A stretch of 15,028 bases of DNA from Streptomyces katrae (GTDB lineage: Bacteria; Actinomycetota; Actinomycetes; Streptomycetales; Streptomycetaceae), in NCBI RefSeq assembly GCF_000966975.1, contig NZ_JZWV01000592.1, positions 1 through 15,028 on the forward strand. The letters are read 5' to 3'. The stretch's first letter is position 1, and the number at the start of each line of letters is the position of its first letter. The position numbers and the translations under genes were made by a program. A model generated the notes under the pieces. The model was not told the origin of the DNA. It did no database searches and saw nothing but the letters and a program-made list of their open reading frames with translations. Below are positions 1 through 7,655 of this stretch, in pieces.

Positions 1-633
1 GTAGGAGGGGGTGGGGGCCGGCGGCGCGGCGGCCTGGGGCGGCGGGGCGAACCCGGGGGCGGCGGCCTGCGGCTGGGCCGGGGCCTGCTGCGGCTGCGGC
101 TCGTCCTCGGCGACCTCGCCGCCGAAGTGCTCCAGCAGCGCGGCGAGACCGCCGTCGAAGCCCTGGCCGACGGCGGCGAAGCGCCACACGTCCTTGCGGT
201 AGAAGTCGCCGATCATCAGGGCGCGCTCGGTGCTGAACTCCGCGCCCGTGAACGAGTACCGGACGACTTCCTCGCCGCCCGCCACGATCCGGATGTAGCC
301 GGGGCCGATCTGCGACATCTGGCCGTCGCCGTCGAGGGTGGCGGTGAAGGAGAGCTTGTGGATGGACGCGGGCACGTGGTCCAGGGTGACCCGGAAGGAC
401 TCGGTGTCACCGGCCTGTGCGCCGAGCTGCTGGATGGACTCCTCGGGCGACTTCGGCTGGTTGTAGAAGACGAAGTAGCGGTCGTCCGACAGGCGCTCGT
501 CGGCGTCGAGGCCGAAGCAGCTGATGTCGAAGGTGAGTCCGGGCCCGGCGATCTGGACGCCCACGTACAGATCGGTACCCGCCGTCAGGTCACTGATCCT
601 GGCCTTGTGGCCGCGTTGGAATTCCCTGGCCAT
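1..633 (-). CDS. TerD-family protein (N-terminal part, runs off window)
   Basis: 211 codons are visible from ATG at 633 to the window edge, with no stop. The protein starts MAREFQRGHKARISDLTAG and continues with the TerD core: a segment around DLYVGVQI, then GLTFDISCFGLDADERLSD, RYFVFYNQPKSPEES and GDTESFRVTLDHVPASIHKL, ending near LMIGDFYRKDVWRFAAVGQGF at about residues 150-170. TerD domains are Ca2+-binding beta-sandwich proteins of the tellurite/stress (Ter) systems and act in the cytoplasm. After about residue 180 the chain becomes a Pro/Ala/Gln-rich linker that continues beyond position 1. A second domain or a disordered tail probably follows, because plain TerD proteins stop at about 190 aa. 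The Shine-Dalgarno is weak, but the start matches the usual TerD N-terminus and no better start exists. The domain is certain; the full architecture is unknown. Confidence 0.9.
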   Translation of the reverse strand, partial: MAREFQRGHKARISDLTAGTDLYVGVQIAGPGLTFDISCFGLDADERLSDDRYFVFYNQPKSPEESIQQLGAQAGDTESFRVTLDHVPASIHKLSFTATLDGDGQMSQIGPGYIRIVAGGEEVVRYSFTGAEFSTERALMIGDFYRKDVWRFAAVGQGFDGGLAALLEHFGGEVAEDEPQPQQAPAQPQAAAPGFAPPPQAAAPPAPTPSY

Positions 634-729
634 ACGTCCGACCGTCCCCCGTCCCGAGTGTGAGTGCGTGGCTGCTCGCCTGTGCGATGGTGTGCCGCCG
701 GATGCAGTACCCGCGGTTGTGTGCCGCTC

Positions 730-760
730 AGGCTAACGGCTCCGGGCGACATCCGGGCAA
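730..760 (-). promoter_or_regulatory. Possible SigA-type promoter for the terD-like gene
   Basis: On the minus strand TTGCCC (755-760) and TAGCCT (730-735) are separated by 19 bases, a slightly long match to the actinomycete -35/-10 pattern (TTGNNN, TANNNT). It lies about 100 bp upstream of the ATG at 633 and within the only gap before that gene. A small inverted repeat, GTACCG-acc-CGGTAC, sits just upstream at 765-779 and could be an operator or the tail terminator of the metallopeptidase gene. The call is weak because of the long spacer. Confidence 0.3.
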
Positions 761-802
761 GCCGGTACCGACCCGGTACATATCGCGCCCCAGGGGGGCG
801 GG

Positions 803-1342
803 TCATTCCTCGCGGGCGGCCGGAATGCGGGGCAGGCGCTCCGCCGCGACCACTCCCTCGAGGAAGCCGCGGGCCCGCTCGGTCTTCGGGTACGCCTCCA
901 GCAGCTCCCAGAACCGGGGGCCGTGGCCGGGGACGAGCAGGTGCGCCAGCTCGTGCAGGAGTACGTAGTCGACCACGTACTCCGGCATCCCCTGGAGCCG
1001 GTGGGAGAGCCGGATGCTGCCTTCGGCGGGGGTGCAGGAACCCCAGCGGGTGTTCTGGTTGGTGACCCAGCGGACCGAGCGGGGGCGGGCGCGGCCGCTG
1101 AGGTGCTGCTCGGACAAACGCGCGGCGCGTTCGGTGAGTTCCGCGTCGCCGAGGGTGCGCTTGCTCTCCTGGGCGGCGAGCTTGTCCAGCATGACGCCCA
1201 CCCAGCGCCGCTCCTCCGCCTCGGACATCCGGGCAGGGATCAGCACGACCGTCCGGTCACCCTCGCGGTAGGCGGATACGGTCCTGCGGCGGCGCGCGCT
1301 CCGGCGTACTTCGACGGCGCGCTGGGGTGGGTCGGCGGACAC
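803..1342 (-). CDS. YgjP-type zinc metallopeptidase (M48-like, DUF45)
   Basis: 179 aa from the GTG at 1342 (MSADPPQRAVEVRR). It has the layout of the YgjP/WlaA-like metallopeptidase family: a basic N-terminal segment (residues 11-22), a central RWGSC motif (99-103), then HELAH (130-134) followed by a third His at 140 in HGPRFWELL. The two His of HELAH plus His140 are expected to bind zinc and Glu131 to be the catalytic base. No signal peptide or membrane helix is visible, so it is probably cytoplasmic; the substrate is unknown for this family. The frame stays open to a TTG at 1399, so the start is uncertain: the sequence just before the chosen GTG has GAGG, but too close. The gene is divergent from the E1-like gene at 1575. 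Confidence 0.85.
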   Translation of the reverse strand: MSADPPQRAVEVRRSARRRRTVSAYREGDRTVVLIPARMSEAEERRWVGVMLDKLAAQESKRTLGDAELTERAARLSEQHLSGRARPRSVRWVTNQNTRWGSCTPAEGSIRLSHRLQGMPEYVVDYVLLHELAHLLVPGHGPRFWELLEAYPKTERARGFLEGVVAAERLPRIPAAREE

Positions 1343-1574
1343 GCCTCGACGGTACCCGGTCGCCGCGGCGGAAGTCCCGCACGTCCGCGGTTCGAACAAG
1401 ATCCCTGCGCGGCGGCCCGCCCGACATCCCCCCTCCCACTCATCTCATATGCCCAATACCCCTTGCCTGTGGACAAAGTTCCGCACGTGCTCGGAGGGGC
1501 GGGCATCGTGACGGAGGAAGGCGAGGAATGGCGAGCCGTCGGCGGCGGACGCCGAGGGACGGAAGGAGACGGCG

Positions 1575-2687
1575 ATGTATCCGAAGGTGAAGCCCGCGCT
1601 GGCACGGGCGTGGCGGGATCTGCAGACGGTGCAGTTCGGGGTGACCCCGGCGCATGCGGTGGTGCTCGGCCCGGTGGACACGGCCACCGGTTCGCTCATC
1701 GACCGGATCGACGGGACGCGCGGCATGGAGCTGCTGCGGGCGGAGGCCCGCGGGATGGGGCTGCCGGAGGGGCAGGCGGACGGTCTGGTCCGCCGGCTCG
1801 CGGGGGCCGGGCTGCTCGACGACGCCACGGCGGGAGGGCCCCGCGCCCAGGCCGTGCGGAGCCGCCCGGAGGCGCTGGAGCGGCTCGGCCCCGATCTGGG
1901 GTCGCTGTCCCTGGTGCATCCGGAGCCCGGGGGCGACTTACGGGGCGTCGCGGCCCGCCGGGCCATACGGGTCCGGGTGCGCGGGAGCGGCAGGGTGGGG
2001 GCGCTGGTCGCCGCCGTGCTGGCGGGAGCCGGGGTGGGCCGGGTCGAGGTGCTCGACGGGGGCCGGGTGGAGCCGGCCGATGTGGCGCCGGGCGGGCTGG
2101 GCCCGGGGAGCGTGGGCCGGCTGCGGGCCGAGGCGGCGCGGGCGCTCGTACGGGAGTCCGCGCCGGGGCGGGCTCCGCGCGAGGGCGATCCGGAGGGGCC
2201 CGGGCCGGAGGTCGCGCTGGTGGTGGTCACGCCCCGGGACGGCCTCCAGGCGTGGGCGCCCGATCCGGCGACGGCCGCCGACTGGGTGGCGACGGGTACC
2301 CCGCACCTGTACGCGGGGGTGCTGGAGGGGACGGGGCTGGTGGGGCCGCTGGTCCTGCCGGGGGTGACGGCCTGCGCGGGGTGCATGGAGCGCGAGCGCG
2401 TCGACGGGGACCCGGCCTGGCCGCGGATGCTGGTCCAGTGGCGGACGGCGCACCGGCGCCGGGAGCGGGCCGCCTGCGATCTGGGGCTCTCCACGGCGGT
2501 GGCGGGCCTGGCCGCCGCCCACGCCCTGGCCTTCCTCGACGGCCGCCTGCCGGCCTCCACCGGCTCCCGCTGGGAGGCCGCCCTGCCCGCGCTGCACTGG
2601 GAACGGTCGGAGCTGAGCCCGCACCCGGAGTGCCCGTGCGGGGCGTCCGTACTGGCGGCGGATCCGGCACTGGAGGTCCGGCCATGA
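1575..2687 (+). CDS. E1/ThiF-like protein with RRE-like N-terminus (TOMM leader-binding type)
   Basis: 370 aa. The ATG at 1575 is preceded by AAGGAG with a 6-base spacer. Residues about 18-83 (VQFGVTPAHAVVL..., IDGTRGMELL, LVRRLAGAGLLDD) look like the winged-helix PqqD/RRE fold found at the front of cyclodehydratase partner proteins. Residues about 130-175 form a Rossmann start (GSGRVG, 137-142, then VEVLDGGRVEPADV). Two cysteine pairs, C267/C270 and C353/C355, suggest a structural zinc site as in E1-like enzymes. The usual DxDxVExxNLxRQ adenylation signature is degenerate: the Asn and Arg are missing. ATP-dependent adenylation is therefore doubtful and a binding or scaffold role is more likely. 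No YcaO or precursor peptide is seen in the window. It converges on the NTPase gene with an 8-bp gap. The family call is by pattern; the function is unknown. Confidence 0.7.
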   Translation: MYPKVKPALARAWRDLQTVQFGVTPAHAVVLGPVDTATGSLIDRIDGTRGMELLRAEARGMGLPEGQADGLVRRLAGAGLLDDATAGGPRAQAVRSRPEALERLGPDLGSLSLVHPEPGGDLRGVAARRAIRVRVRGSGRVGALVAAVLAGAGVGRVEVLDGGRVEPADVAPGGLGPGSVGRLRAEAARALVRESAPGRAPREGDPEGPGPEVALVVVTPRDGLQAWAPDPATAADWVATGTPHLYAGVLEGTGLVGPLVLPGVTACAGCMERERVDGDPAWPRMLVQWRTAHRRRERAACDLGLSTAVAGLAAAHALAFLDGRLPASTGSRWEAALPALHWERSELSPHPECPCGASVLAADPALEVRP

Positions 2688-2695
2688 GGCGGCTG

Positions 2696-5600
2696 TCAGG
2701 CGAGCGCGGCCAGCCGGTCCTCGACGACGCGGCAGAGCTCCGCGAGCCGCGACTGCTCCGGGGTGAGCAGGGGGATCAGACTGCGCAGGGCCGCGAGCAT
2801 CTGGTGCACGTCCCCCCTGGGCGGGTCGAGGTCCAGGAAGCGGGTGAGGTGGCGCTGGGCCTCGTCCCAGCGGGCCCGAAGGGTGTGGGCGAGGACGAGC
2901 CAGCCGAAGTCATCGGCGCCCTCGGGTGCGGGAAGGAGATCGACCACCCGGTCCAGGTGCCGGTCGCGGCCGGGACGGCCGAGGGCGTGGAGCACCACGG
3001 CCGTTTCGTAGTGCGCCAAGACGCTGTCGGATTCGAGGACGAGCGCCCGGGTGAGGTCGTCCAGCGCCTGGTCGAAGCGGCCGAGAAGACGCCGGGCGAG
3101 GCCGCAACGGGTCAGCTCCTCCGCACTGTCAGGACGGAGCCCGGCCGCACGGAGGTAGTCGGTCAGTGCCTCCTCGTACCGGCCCGTCTTGCGGTGGACG
3201 TCGCCCCGGTCGCCGAAGGACCAGGGCTCGTCGGGCGCGAGTTCCCCGGCCCGGGTGTAGTCCGCCAGGGCTTCCGCGTACCGGCCGAGCCGTTCATGCG
3301 TCAGCCCTCGCTGGTACAGGGCCCACCAGGTCTCCGGGCTGAGCCGGATCGCGCGGTCGAAGTCGGACAGCGCCTCCTCGTACCGGTCCATGAGCCGATG
3401 CGTGGCACCGCGCTCGGCGAGGCTCCAGGCGTCGTCGGGGGAGAGCTCGACGGCGCGGCCGAGGTCGGCCAATGCCTCCTCGTAGCGGCCCATGAGCCTG
3501 AAGGTGCTGCCCCGGCCCGCGAACGCCCGGGGCTGGTCGGGCTCCAGTTCGAGGACGCGGGTGAAGTCGGCCACCGCCTCCTCGTACCGGTCCCGGCGCC
3601 ATTGGCACTCGCCGCGGAACTGGCGGGCCCACACGTATTCCGGGGAGAGCTCGACCGCCCGGTCGAGGTCGGCCAGCGCCTCCTCGTACCGTTTGGCGGA
3701 GATCAGGAAGGAGGCCCGGATCACCAGGGCCCAGGCACTGTCGGGTTCGAGCGCGAGGGCACGGGCGGAATCGGCGAGGGCCTCGTCGAAACGGCCCGTG
3801 TCGCGGTGCAGGGCACCTCGGTAGACGTATGCCTCAAAGCTGTCGGGGGCGAGCGCGATGGCCCGGTCGAGGTCGGCCATGGCCTCCTCGATGCGGCCGA
3901 GGTTGAAGTGGCAGGCTCCCCGGTCGGACAGGCTCTGGGCGTCGGGATCGAGTTCGATGGCGCGGGTGTAGTCCTCGACGGCCTCCTCGAAGCGTTCCAT
4001 GAGCTCGTGGGTGCGGCCCCGGCCGTAATGGGCTCGCTCGGTGTCCGGGTCGAGGGCCAGGGCCCGCGCGTAGTCGGCCAGGGCTTCGGGGTACCGCTCG
4101 GCGTTGCGGTGGTCGCGGCCGCGGAGGGTGAAGGCGAGGCAGCGGCCCGCGGTGTCCAGCCGGCTGTCGTTCAGCAGGAGGGTCAGGAGGGCGAGGCCGG
4201 GCTCCGGCTGGTCCAGGGCCGTGTGGAGGCGGGCGCTCCAGACGGCCAGTTCGGCGGACTCGGTGTCCCTGGCGGCCTGGTCGAGGGTGCCCGCCCAGCG
4301 GCGGAGGGTGGCGATGCCGTGGTCGTAGGCGTCGAGGAGCTCTCCGAGGGCGGCGGGGAGGGCGCCGCGCGGGTCGGCGCAGAGCCGGTGGTAGGTCTCC
4401 TGGAGGCGGTGGCCGCGCCAGGTCTCGTCCCACCACCAGCCGTCCGGCGGGGCGGTGGCCTGCTCCAGCCGGTCGCGGCGCTGCCGGAAGGCGTCGGCCA
4501 GGCGGACGTGCAGCTGCTCCCACCGTGCGGGGGACTGCCGGCGCTGGAGGCGGAGCATCGCTCCGCGCACGACGTCGTGGTAGCGGCAGTGGCCGGAGCG
4601 GTCGGTGACGAAGGGCAGCGAGCGCAGCCAGCCGAAGAGTTCGGCGGCCTCCTCCTCGACGGCCGCCCGGTACACGTCCTCGTCCAACTGCTGCGGGAAC
4701 GCGCAGGCGAGGGCGGCGGCCCGCCGGGCCGGGTCGGTCTCCCACTTCAGGAACCGTTCGACGGCGGTGCCGCTGGGGTCCCCGATCTCCTCCACGCTGC
4801 CGGGCTGGGTCTCGGCGAGGGTGGAGACCAGGACCGGGAGCCGTTCCGAAAGCCGCAGGATCACCTCCACGACCCGCTCGTCCGTCACCCCCTTGCCGGT
4901 GAGCAGGGCGCGGGCCTCGGTGTCGGTGAACACCTCCAGCGGCCAGTCGGTGACCAGGTCGCGCCAGTCCTCCCAGCAGTGGGCGGCGAGCCGGGACTGG
5001 CCGGCCAGGACGACCAGCACGTTCGCGGGAAGCTCTCCGTGGCGGTCGGTGACCATGATGTCGCGCAGCCAGGTGTCCAGCATCGGGCCGGTGCGTTCGT
5101 AGGTGTCGAAGAACAGCACGATCCACGGGTGCCTGCGGGCGGCCTCCGAGAGCTCTTCCAGAAAGACGGGGGTGAGGACGTCCAGCGGGTAGAGGATCAG
5201 TTCGACGTCGCCGTGGTTGCGCAGCCGGGTGCTGAGGAGGGCCCTGACCCGGTCGGCTCCGGCGGCGACCTGGTTCGGATCGACCGCGCCGGTGAAGGCG
5301 CCGACTCCGGGGATCATGCCCAGGCCGACCAGGCCCAGCTGGGAGGCGACCACGCTGGAGGGCGAGGGGGCGGGGGCGGCGGCCGGGTCGGCCGCTGCGG
5401 CGTCGGCCTCGTGCCGGCGCTGGCGGTAGGTGGCCAGCAGTCTGTCGAAGGCCTTCAGCTGGGTGCCCTGCTGGGCGAACTGGCTGCTGATGACCTCCAT
5501 CGTCTCGATGGCGTCCGCCACGGACTCGTCGACATAGGCGGTGACCGCCCGTCCTTCGCGGGCGATGGTCTCCAGCTGCCGTACCAGGGTCGACTTCCCG

Positions 5601-5761
5601 ACGCCGGCCGGGCCGCGCACGTGGAAGAGGAACTGGGCCGCCTCGTCCGGGGACTGGCGCATGGCGTCCCGGAAGGCGGCGACCTCTCCCTGGCGGCCGA
5701 TGAAGCCGCTGGAGCGCTGCCGCCGGATCAGTTCCTGCCGAGAAGGCCCCCGCCCCGCCAT
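2696..5761 (-). CDS. STAND-like P-loop NTPase with C-terminal TPR array
   Basis: About 1021 aa from ATG 5761 (MAGRGPSRQEL), preceded by AAAGGG with a 6-base spacer. The frame is open further, with ATG at 5803 and an open end near 5896 as weaker alternatives. Order: a short N-terminus with FIGRQGEV; Walker A GPAGVGKST (residues 50-58); an Ala/Pro-rich stretch and a glycine-rich hydrophobic segment (about 141-160, LGLVGLGMIPGVGAFTG); Walker B IVLFFDTYE (about 214-222); an AGQSRL sensor-like strand (about 253-258); a helical/winged-helix region with YHDVVRGAML (about 394-403); then about 11 clear TPRs from about residue 541, with a degenerate C-terminal end. This domain order is typical of AAA_16/STAND signalling NTPases, where TPRs sense a ligand and nucleotide-driven oligomerisation signals. 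No dedicated effector domain is visible. The ligand and function are unknown. The gene lies between otherwise core genes and is transcribed away from the ABC1 gene. Confidence 0.85.
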   Translation of the reverse strand: MAGRGPSRQELIRRQRSSGFIGRQGEVAAFRDAMRQSPDEAAQFLFHVRGPAGVGKSTLVRQLETIAREGRAVTAYVDESVADAIETMEVISSQFAQQGTQLKAFDRLLATYRQRRHEADAAAADPAAAPAPSPSSVVASQLGLVGLGMIPGVGAFTGAVDPNQVAAGADRVRALLSTRLRNHGDVELILYPLDVLTPVFLEELSEAARRHPWIVLFFDTYERTGPMLDTWLRDIMVTDRHGELPANVLVVLAGQSRLAAHCWEDWRDLVTDWPLEVFTDTEARALLTGKGVTDERVVEVILRLSERLPVLVSTLAETQPGSVEEIGDPSGTAVERFLKWETDPARRAAALACAFPQQLDEDVYRAAVEEEAAELFGWLRSLPFVTDRSGHCRYHDVVRGAMLRLQRRQSPARWEQLHVRLADAFRQRRDRLEQATAPPDGWWWDETWRGHRLQETYHRLCADPRGALPAALGELLDAYDHGIATLRRWAGTLDQAARDTESAELAVWSARLHTALDQPEPGLALLTLLLNDSRLDTAGRCLAFTLRGRDHRNAERYPEALADYARALALDPDTERAHYGRGRTHELMERFEEAVEDYTRAIELDPDAQSLSDRGACHFNLGRIEEAMADLDRAIALAPDSFEAYVYRGALHRDTGRFDEALADSARALALEPDSAWALVIRASFLISAKRYEEALADLDRAVELSPEYVWARQFRGECQWRRDRYEEAVADFTRVLELEPDQPRAFAGRGSTFRLMGRYEEALADLGRAVELSPDDAWSLAERGATHRLMDRYEEALSDFDRAIRLSPETWWALYQRGLTHERLGRYAEALADYTRAGELAPDEPWSFGDRGDVHRKTGRYEEALTDYLRAAGLRPDSAEELTRCGLARRLLGRFDQALDDLTRALVLESDSVLAHYETAVVLHALGRPGRDRHLDRVVDLLPAPEGADDFGWLVLAHTLRARWDEAQRHLTRFLDLDPPRGDVHQMLAALRSLIPLLTPEQSRLAELCRVVEDRLAALA
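3066..4097 (-). repeat. 102-bp tandem repeat array encoding TPR units
   Basis: A motif reading GCCTCCTCGTACCGG on the plus strand (the complement of the RYEEA codons) or a close variant starts at 3066, 3168, 3270, 3372, 3474, 3576, 3678, 3780 and 3882, exactly 102 bp apart. It recurs at 3981 (99 bp later) and at 4083. Each unit codes for one 34-residue TPR (33 in the odd one). DNA-level similarity is highest at 3168-3690, suggesting recent duplication or gene conversion within the array. Confidence 0.9.
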
Positions 5762-5982
5762 CCGCCGCCCTTTCGCGATCGGTTCCTGTCGCTGCCCGAC
5801 CATGGTGTCCCATCCGGGTGGACCGCCGCCGTCCTTGGCCTGTTTCGGACCCCGGCGAGCAGGGTCGACGCGGGCCCGGCGGCCCGGAAGGGCCATGGCA
5901 GGATGCGAGGTGACCGCAGGCGCGGGGAGGGCATCCCGGAACCGCCGCTTGCGCCGAGGCTGTCTGGGAATTGGAGGGGCGC

Positions 5983-7311
5983 ATGTCTGATCTTCCCCGG
6001 AAGGCGGTCACCCGTACCGTCAAGCTGGCCGCGCTGCCGCTCGGCATCGCGGGGCGGGCCACCTGGGGGCTGGGGAAGCGGATCGGCGGGAAGTCCGCCG
6101 AGATCGTGGCCCGGGAGCTCCAGCAGCGCACCGCCGAGCAGTTGTTCCGCACGCTCGGTGAGCTCAAGGGGGGTGCCATGAAGTTCGGGCAGGCCCTCTC
6201 GGTGTTCGAGTCGGCGCTTCCCGAGGAGGTCGTCGGGCCCTACCGGGCGGCGCTGACCAAGCTTCAGGAGGCCGCCCCTCCGCTTCCGGCGGCGCGGGTG
6301 CACCAGGTGCTGGCGGAGCGGCTCGGTGAGGACTGGCGGGAGCTGTTCGAGGAGTTCGAGGACAAGCCGGCCGCGGCCGCCTCGATCGGGCAGGTGCACC
6401 GGGCGGTGTGGCACGACGGGCGGCAGGTGGCGGTCAAGGTCCAGTACCCGGGGGCCGGGGAGGCGCTGTTGTCGGACCTCAAGCAACTGGGCCGGTTCGC
6501 CGGGCTGCTGGGTCCGCTGATCCCGGGCATGGACATGAAGCCGCTGATCACCGAGCTGCGCGACCGGGTCGCGGAGGAGCTGGACTACGAGCTGGAGGCG
6601 GAGGCGCAGCGCACCCATGCGGACGCCTTCGACGGGGACGAGGACGTGCTGGTCCCGGACGTGGTGTACCAGGGCGACCAGGTGCTGGTGACCGAGTGGC
6701 TGGAGGGCACCCCGCTGTCGGAGGTCATCGCCGACGGCACGCAGGAGGAGCGCGACCGCGCCGGCCAGCTGCTCACCCGGTTCCTCTTCTCCGGGCCCGC
6801 GCGCACGGGGCTGCTGCACGCCGATCCGCATCCGGGGAACTTCCGGCTGATAGCGGGGCCTGACGGCCGGACGCGGCTGGGCGTGCTGGACTTCGGCACG
6901 GTGGACCGGCTGCCCGGCGGCTGGCCCAAGCCGATCGGCCGGTCGCTGCGGATGACCCTGGACGGTGACGCCGAGGGGGTCTACGGGCACCTGTGCGCCG
7001 AGGGGTTCGTGAAGGAGTCCATCGAACTCGACCCGGACGCGGTGCTCGACTACCTCAAGCCGATCATCGAGCCCGCCGAGGCCGACGCCTTCACCTTCAC
7101 CCGGTCGTGGCTGCGCGGGCAGGCCGCGCGGATCGCCGATCCCCGCTCTCCCGCCCACCAGTTGGGACGGCAGATCAACCTGCCGCCGTCCTACCTGCTG
7201 ATCCACCGGGTGACGCTGAGCACCATCGGGGTGCTGTGCCAGCTGGGTGCGACGGTGCGGCTGCGCGACGAACTCGACGCCTGGCTGCCCGGGTTCCCGT
7301 CCGAGGGCTGA
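5983..7311 (+). CDS. ABC1/UbiB (AarF)-family atypical kinase
   Basis: 442 aa. The ATG at 5983 is preceded by GGAGGGG. All hallmarks of the ABC1/ADCK/UbiB atypical kinases are present in order: KFGQ (residues 67-70), the Ala-rich nucleotide loop AAASIGQVHRA (130-141), the invariant Lys in VAVKVQYPG (K152), the ExD-containing motif EELDYE (198-203), the catalytic HADPHPGNF (279-287) and DFG (303-305). Family members act as ATPases or kinases linked to isoprenoid lipids such as quinones. Actinomycetes use menaquinone and the role there is undefined. No transmembrane helix is evident. The M. tuberculosis Rv3197 homologue also lies beside whiB7 and is reported to contribute to macrolide resistance, so a functional link with the wblC response is possible. 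It converges on the small gene ending at 7321 without an obvious terminator. Confidence 0.93.
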   Translation: MSDLPRKAVTRTVKLAALPLGIAGRATWGLGKRIGGKSAEIVARELQQRTAEQLFRTLGELKGGAMKFGQALSVFESALPEEVVGPYRAALTKLQEAAPPLPAARVHQVLAERLGEDWRELFEEFEDKPAAAASIGQVHRAVWHDGRQVAVKVQYPGAGEALLSDLKQLGRFAGLLGPLIPGMDMKPLITELRDRVAEELDYELEAEAQRTHADAFDGDEDVLVPDVVYQGDQVLVTEWLEGTPLSEVIADGTQEERDRAGQLLTRFLFSGPARTGLLHADPHPGNFRLIAGPDGRTRLGVLDFGTVDRLPGGWPKPIGRSLRMTLDGDAEGVYGHLCAEGFVKESIELDPDAVLDYLKPIIEPAEADAFTFTRSWLRGQAARIADPRSPAHQLGRQINLPPSYLLIHRVTLSTIGVLCQLGATVRLRDELDAWLPGFPSEG

Positions 7312-7320
7312 GCCTTCGGG

Positions 7321-7530
7321 TCACCACCAGGAGGAGTCGAGCCGGCCCTCGATGGCACGGAGGTTGGCGCGCGCGCAGTCGACGCAGAAGTACTGTCTGG
7401 TCCCGTTCTCCACGGAACAGGTCCAGGTGGGCGGGGCGCCGTTCGGGGAGCGGGCGCCGCAGCGCGCGCAGACGACGGGCTGGTCCTCGGGTCCCGGCTG
7501 GGCGGGATGGGGAGTCGGCTGGTCCACCAC
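7321..7530 (-). CDS. Small cysteine-rich (zinc-ribbon-like) protein
   Basis: 69 aa from tandem GTG codons at 7530/7527 (VVDQPTPHPAQ) to the stop at 7321. After a Pro-rich N-terminus come CARC (C21, C24), C38, and CVDC (C49, C52). Two CxxC knuckles 25 residues apart fit a small zinc-ribbon fold. The C-terminus ends ...ANLRAIEGRLDSSWW. GGGGA lies upstream at a long spacing, so the start is moderately supported. It is co-directional with wblC and the 110-aa gene but separated from them by strong hairpins. I do not recognise a named family; binding to nucleic acid or protein is only a guess. Its stop lies 9 bp from the ABC1 gene stop. Confidence 0.7.
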   Translation of the reverse strand: MVDQPTPHPAQPGPEDQPVVCARCGARSPNGAPPTWTCSVENGTRQYFCVDCARANLRAIEGRLDSSWW

Positions 7531-7572
7531 CAGACGATATCCCCGAGGGGCCGCGCCGGGCCCCGCAACGCA

Positions 7573-7608
7573 CCGGAGGGACCGGTCCGTTCGGACCGGT
7601 CCCTCCGG
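7573..7608 (-). terminator. 17-bp perfect hairpin
   Basis: A perfect 17-bp inverted repeat (7573-7589 with 7592-7608) with a TT centre lies between the 110-aa gene and the Cys-rich gene. There is no U-tract, which is common for Streptomyces hairpin terminators. It is symmetric, so it could act on either strand; the minus strand is inferred from the flanking genes. Confidence 0.7.
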
Positions 7609-7613
7609 GGAGT

Positions 7614-7645
7614 GCCGCCGCCGGCCCGGTCGGGCCGGCGGCGGC
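7614..7645 (-). terminator. 15-bp perfect GC hairpin
   Basis: A perfect 15-bp inverted repeat (7614-7628 with 7631-7645) with a GT centre, all G and C in the stem, immediately adjacent to the 17-bp hairpin. It is probably part of a tandem terminator after the wblC/110-aa unit. Confidence 0.65.
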
Positions 7646-7655
7646 GGTGTGCACA

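Noticed and set aside
1343..1574. Promoters between the metallopeptidase and the E1-like gene
   Set aside because: The gap is locally AT-richer (around 1441-1480), but no -35/-10 pair with acceptable spacing was found on either strand.
3066..4097. CRISPR array suggested by regular spacing
   Set aside because: The period is 102 bp, in frame, and the repeats encode TPR helices; there are no unique spacers between short palindromic repeats.
5762..5982. Divergent promoters between the NTPase and the ABC1 gene
   Set aside because: Only isolated fragments such as CAGGAT on the plus strand; no paired hexamers or convincing inverted repeat.
923..6181. A 1752-codon plus-strand open frame
   Set aside because: It spans parts of several convincing genes on both strands, is rich in Gly/Arg/Ala and has no domain. 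It is the antisense and frame shadow typical of high-GC DNA.
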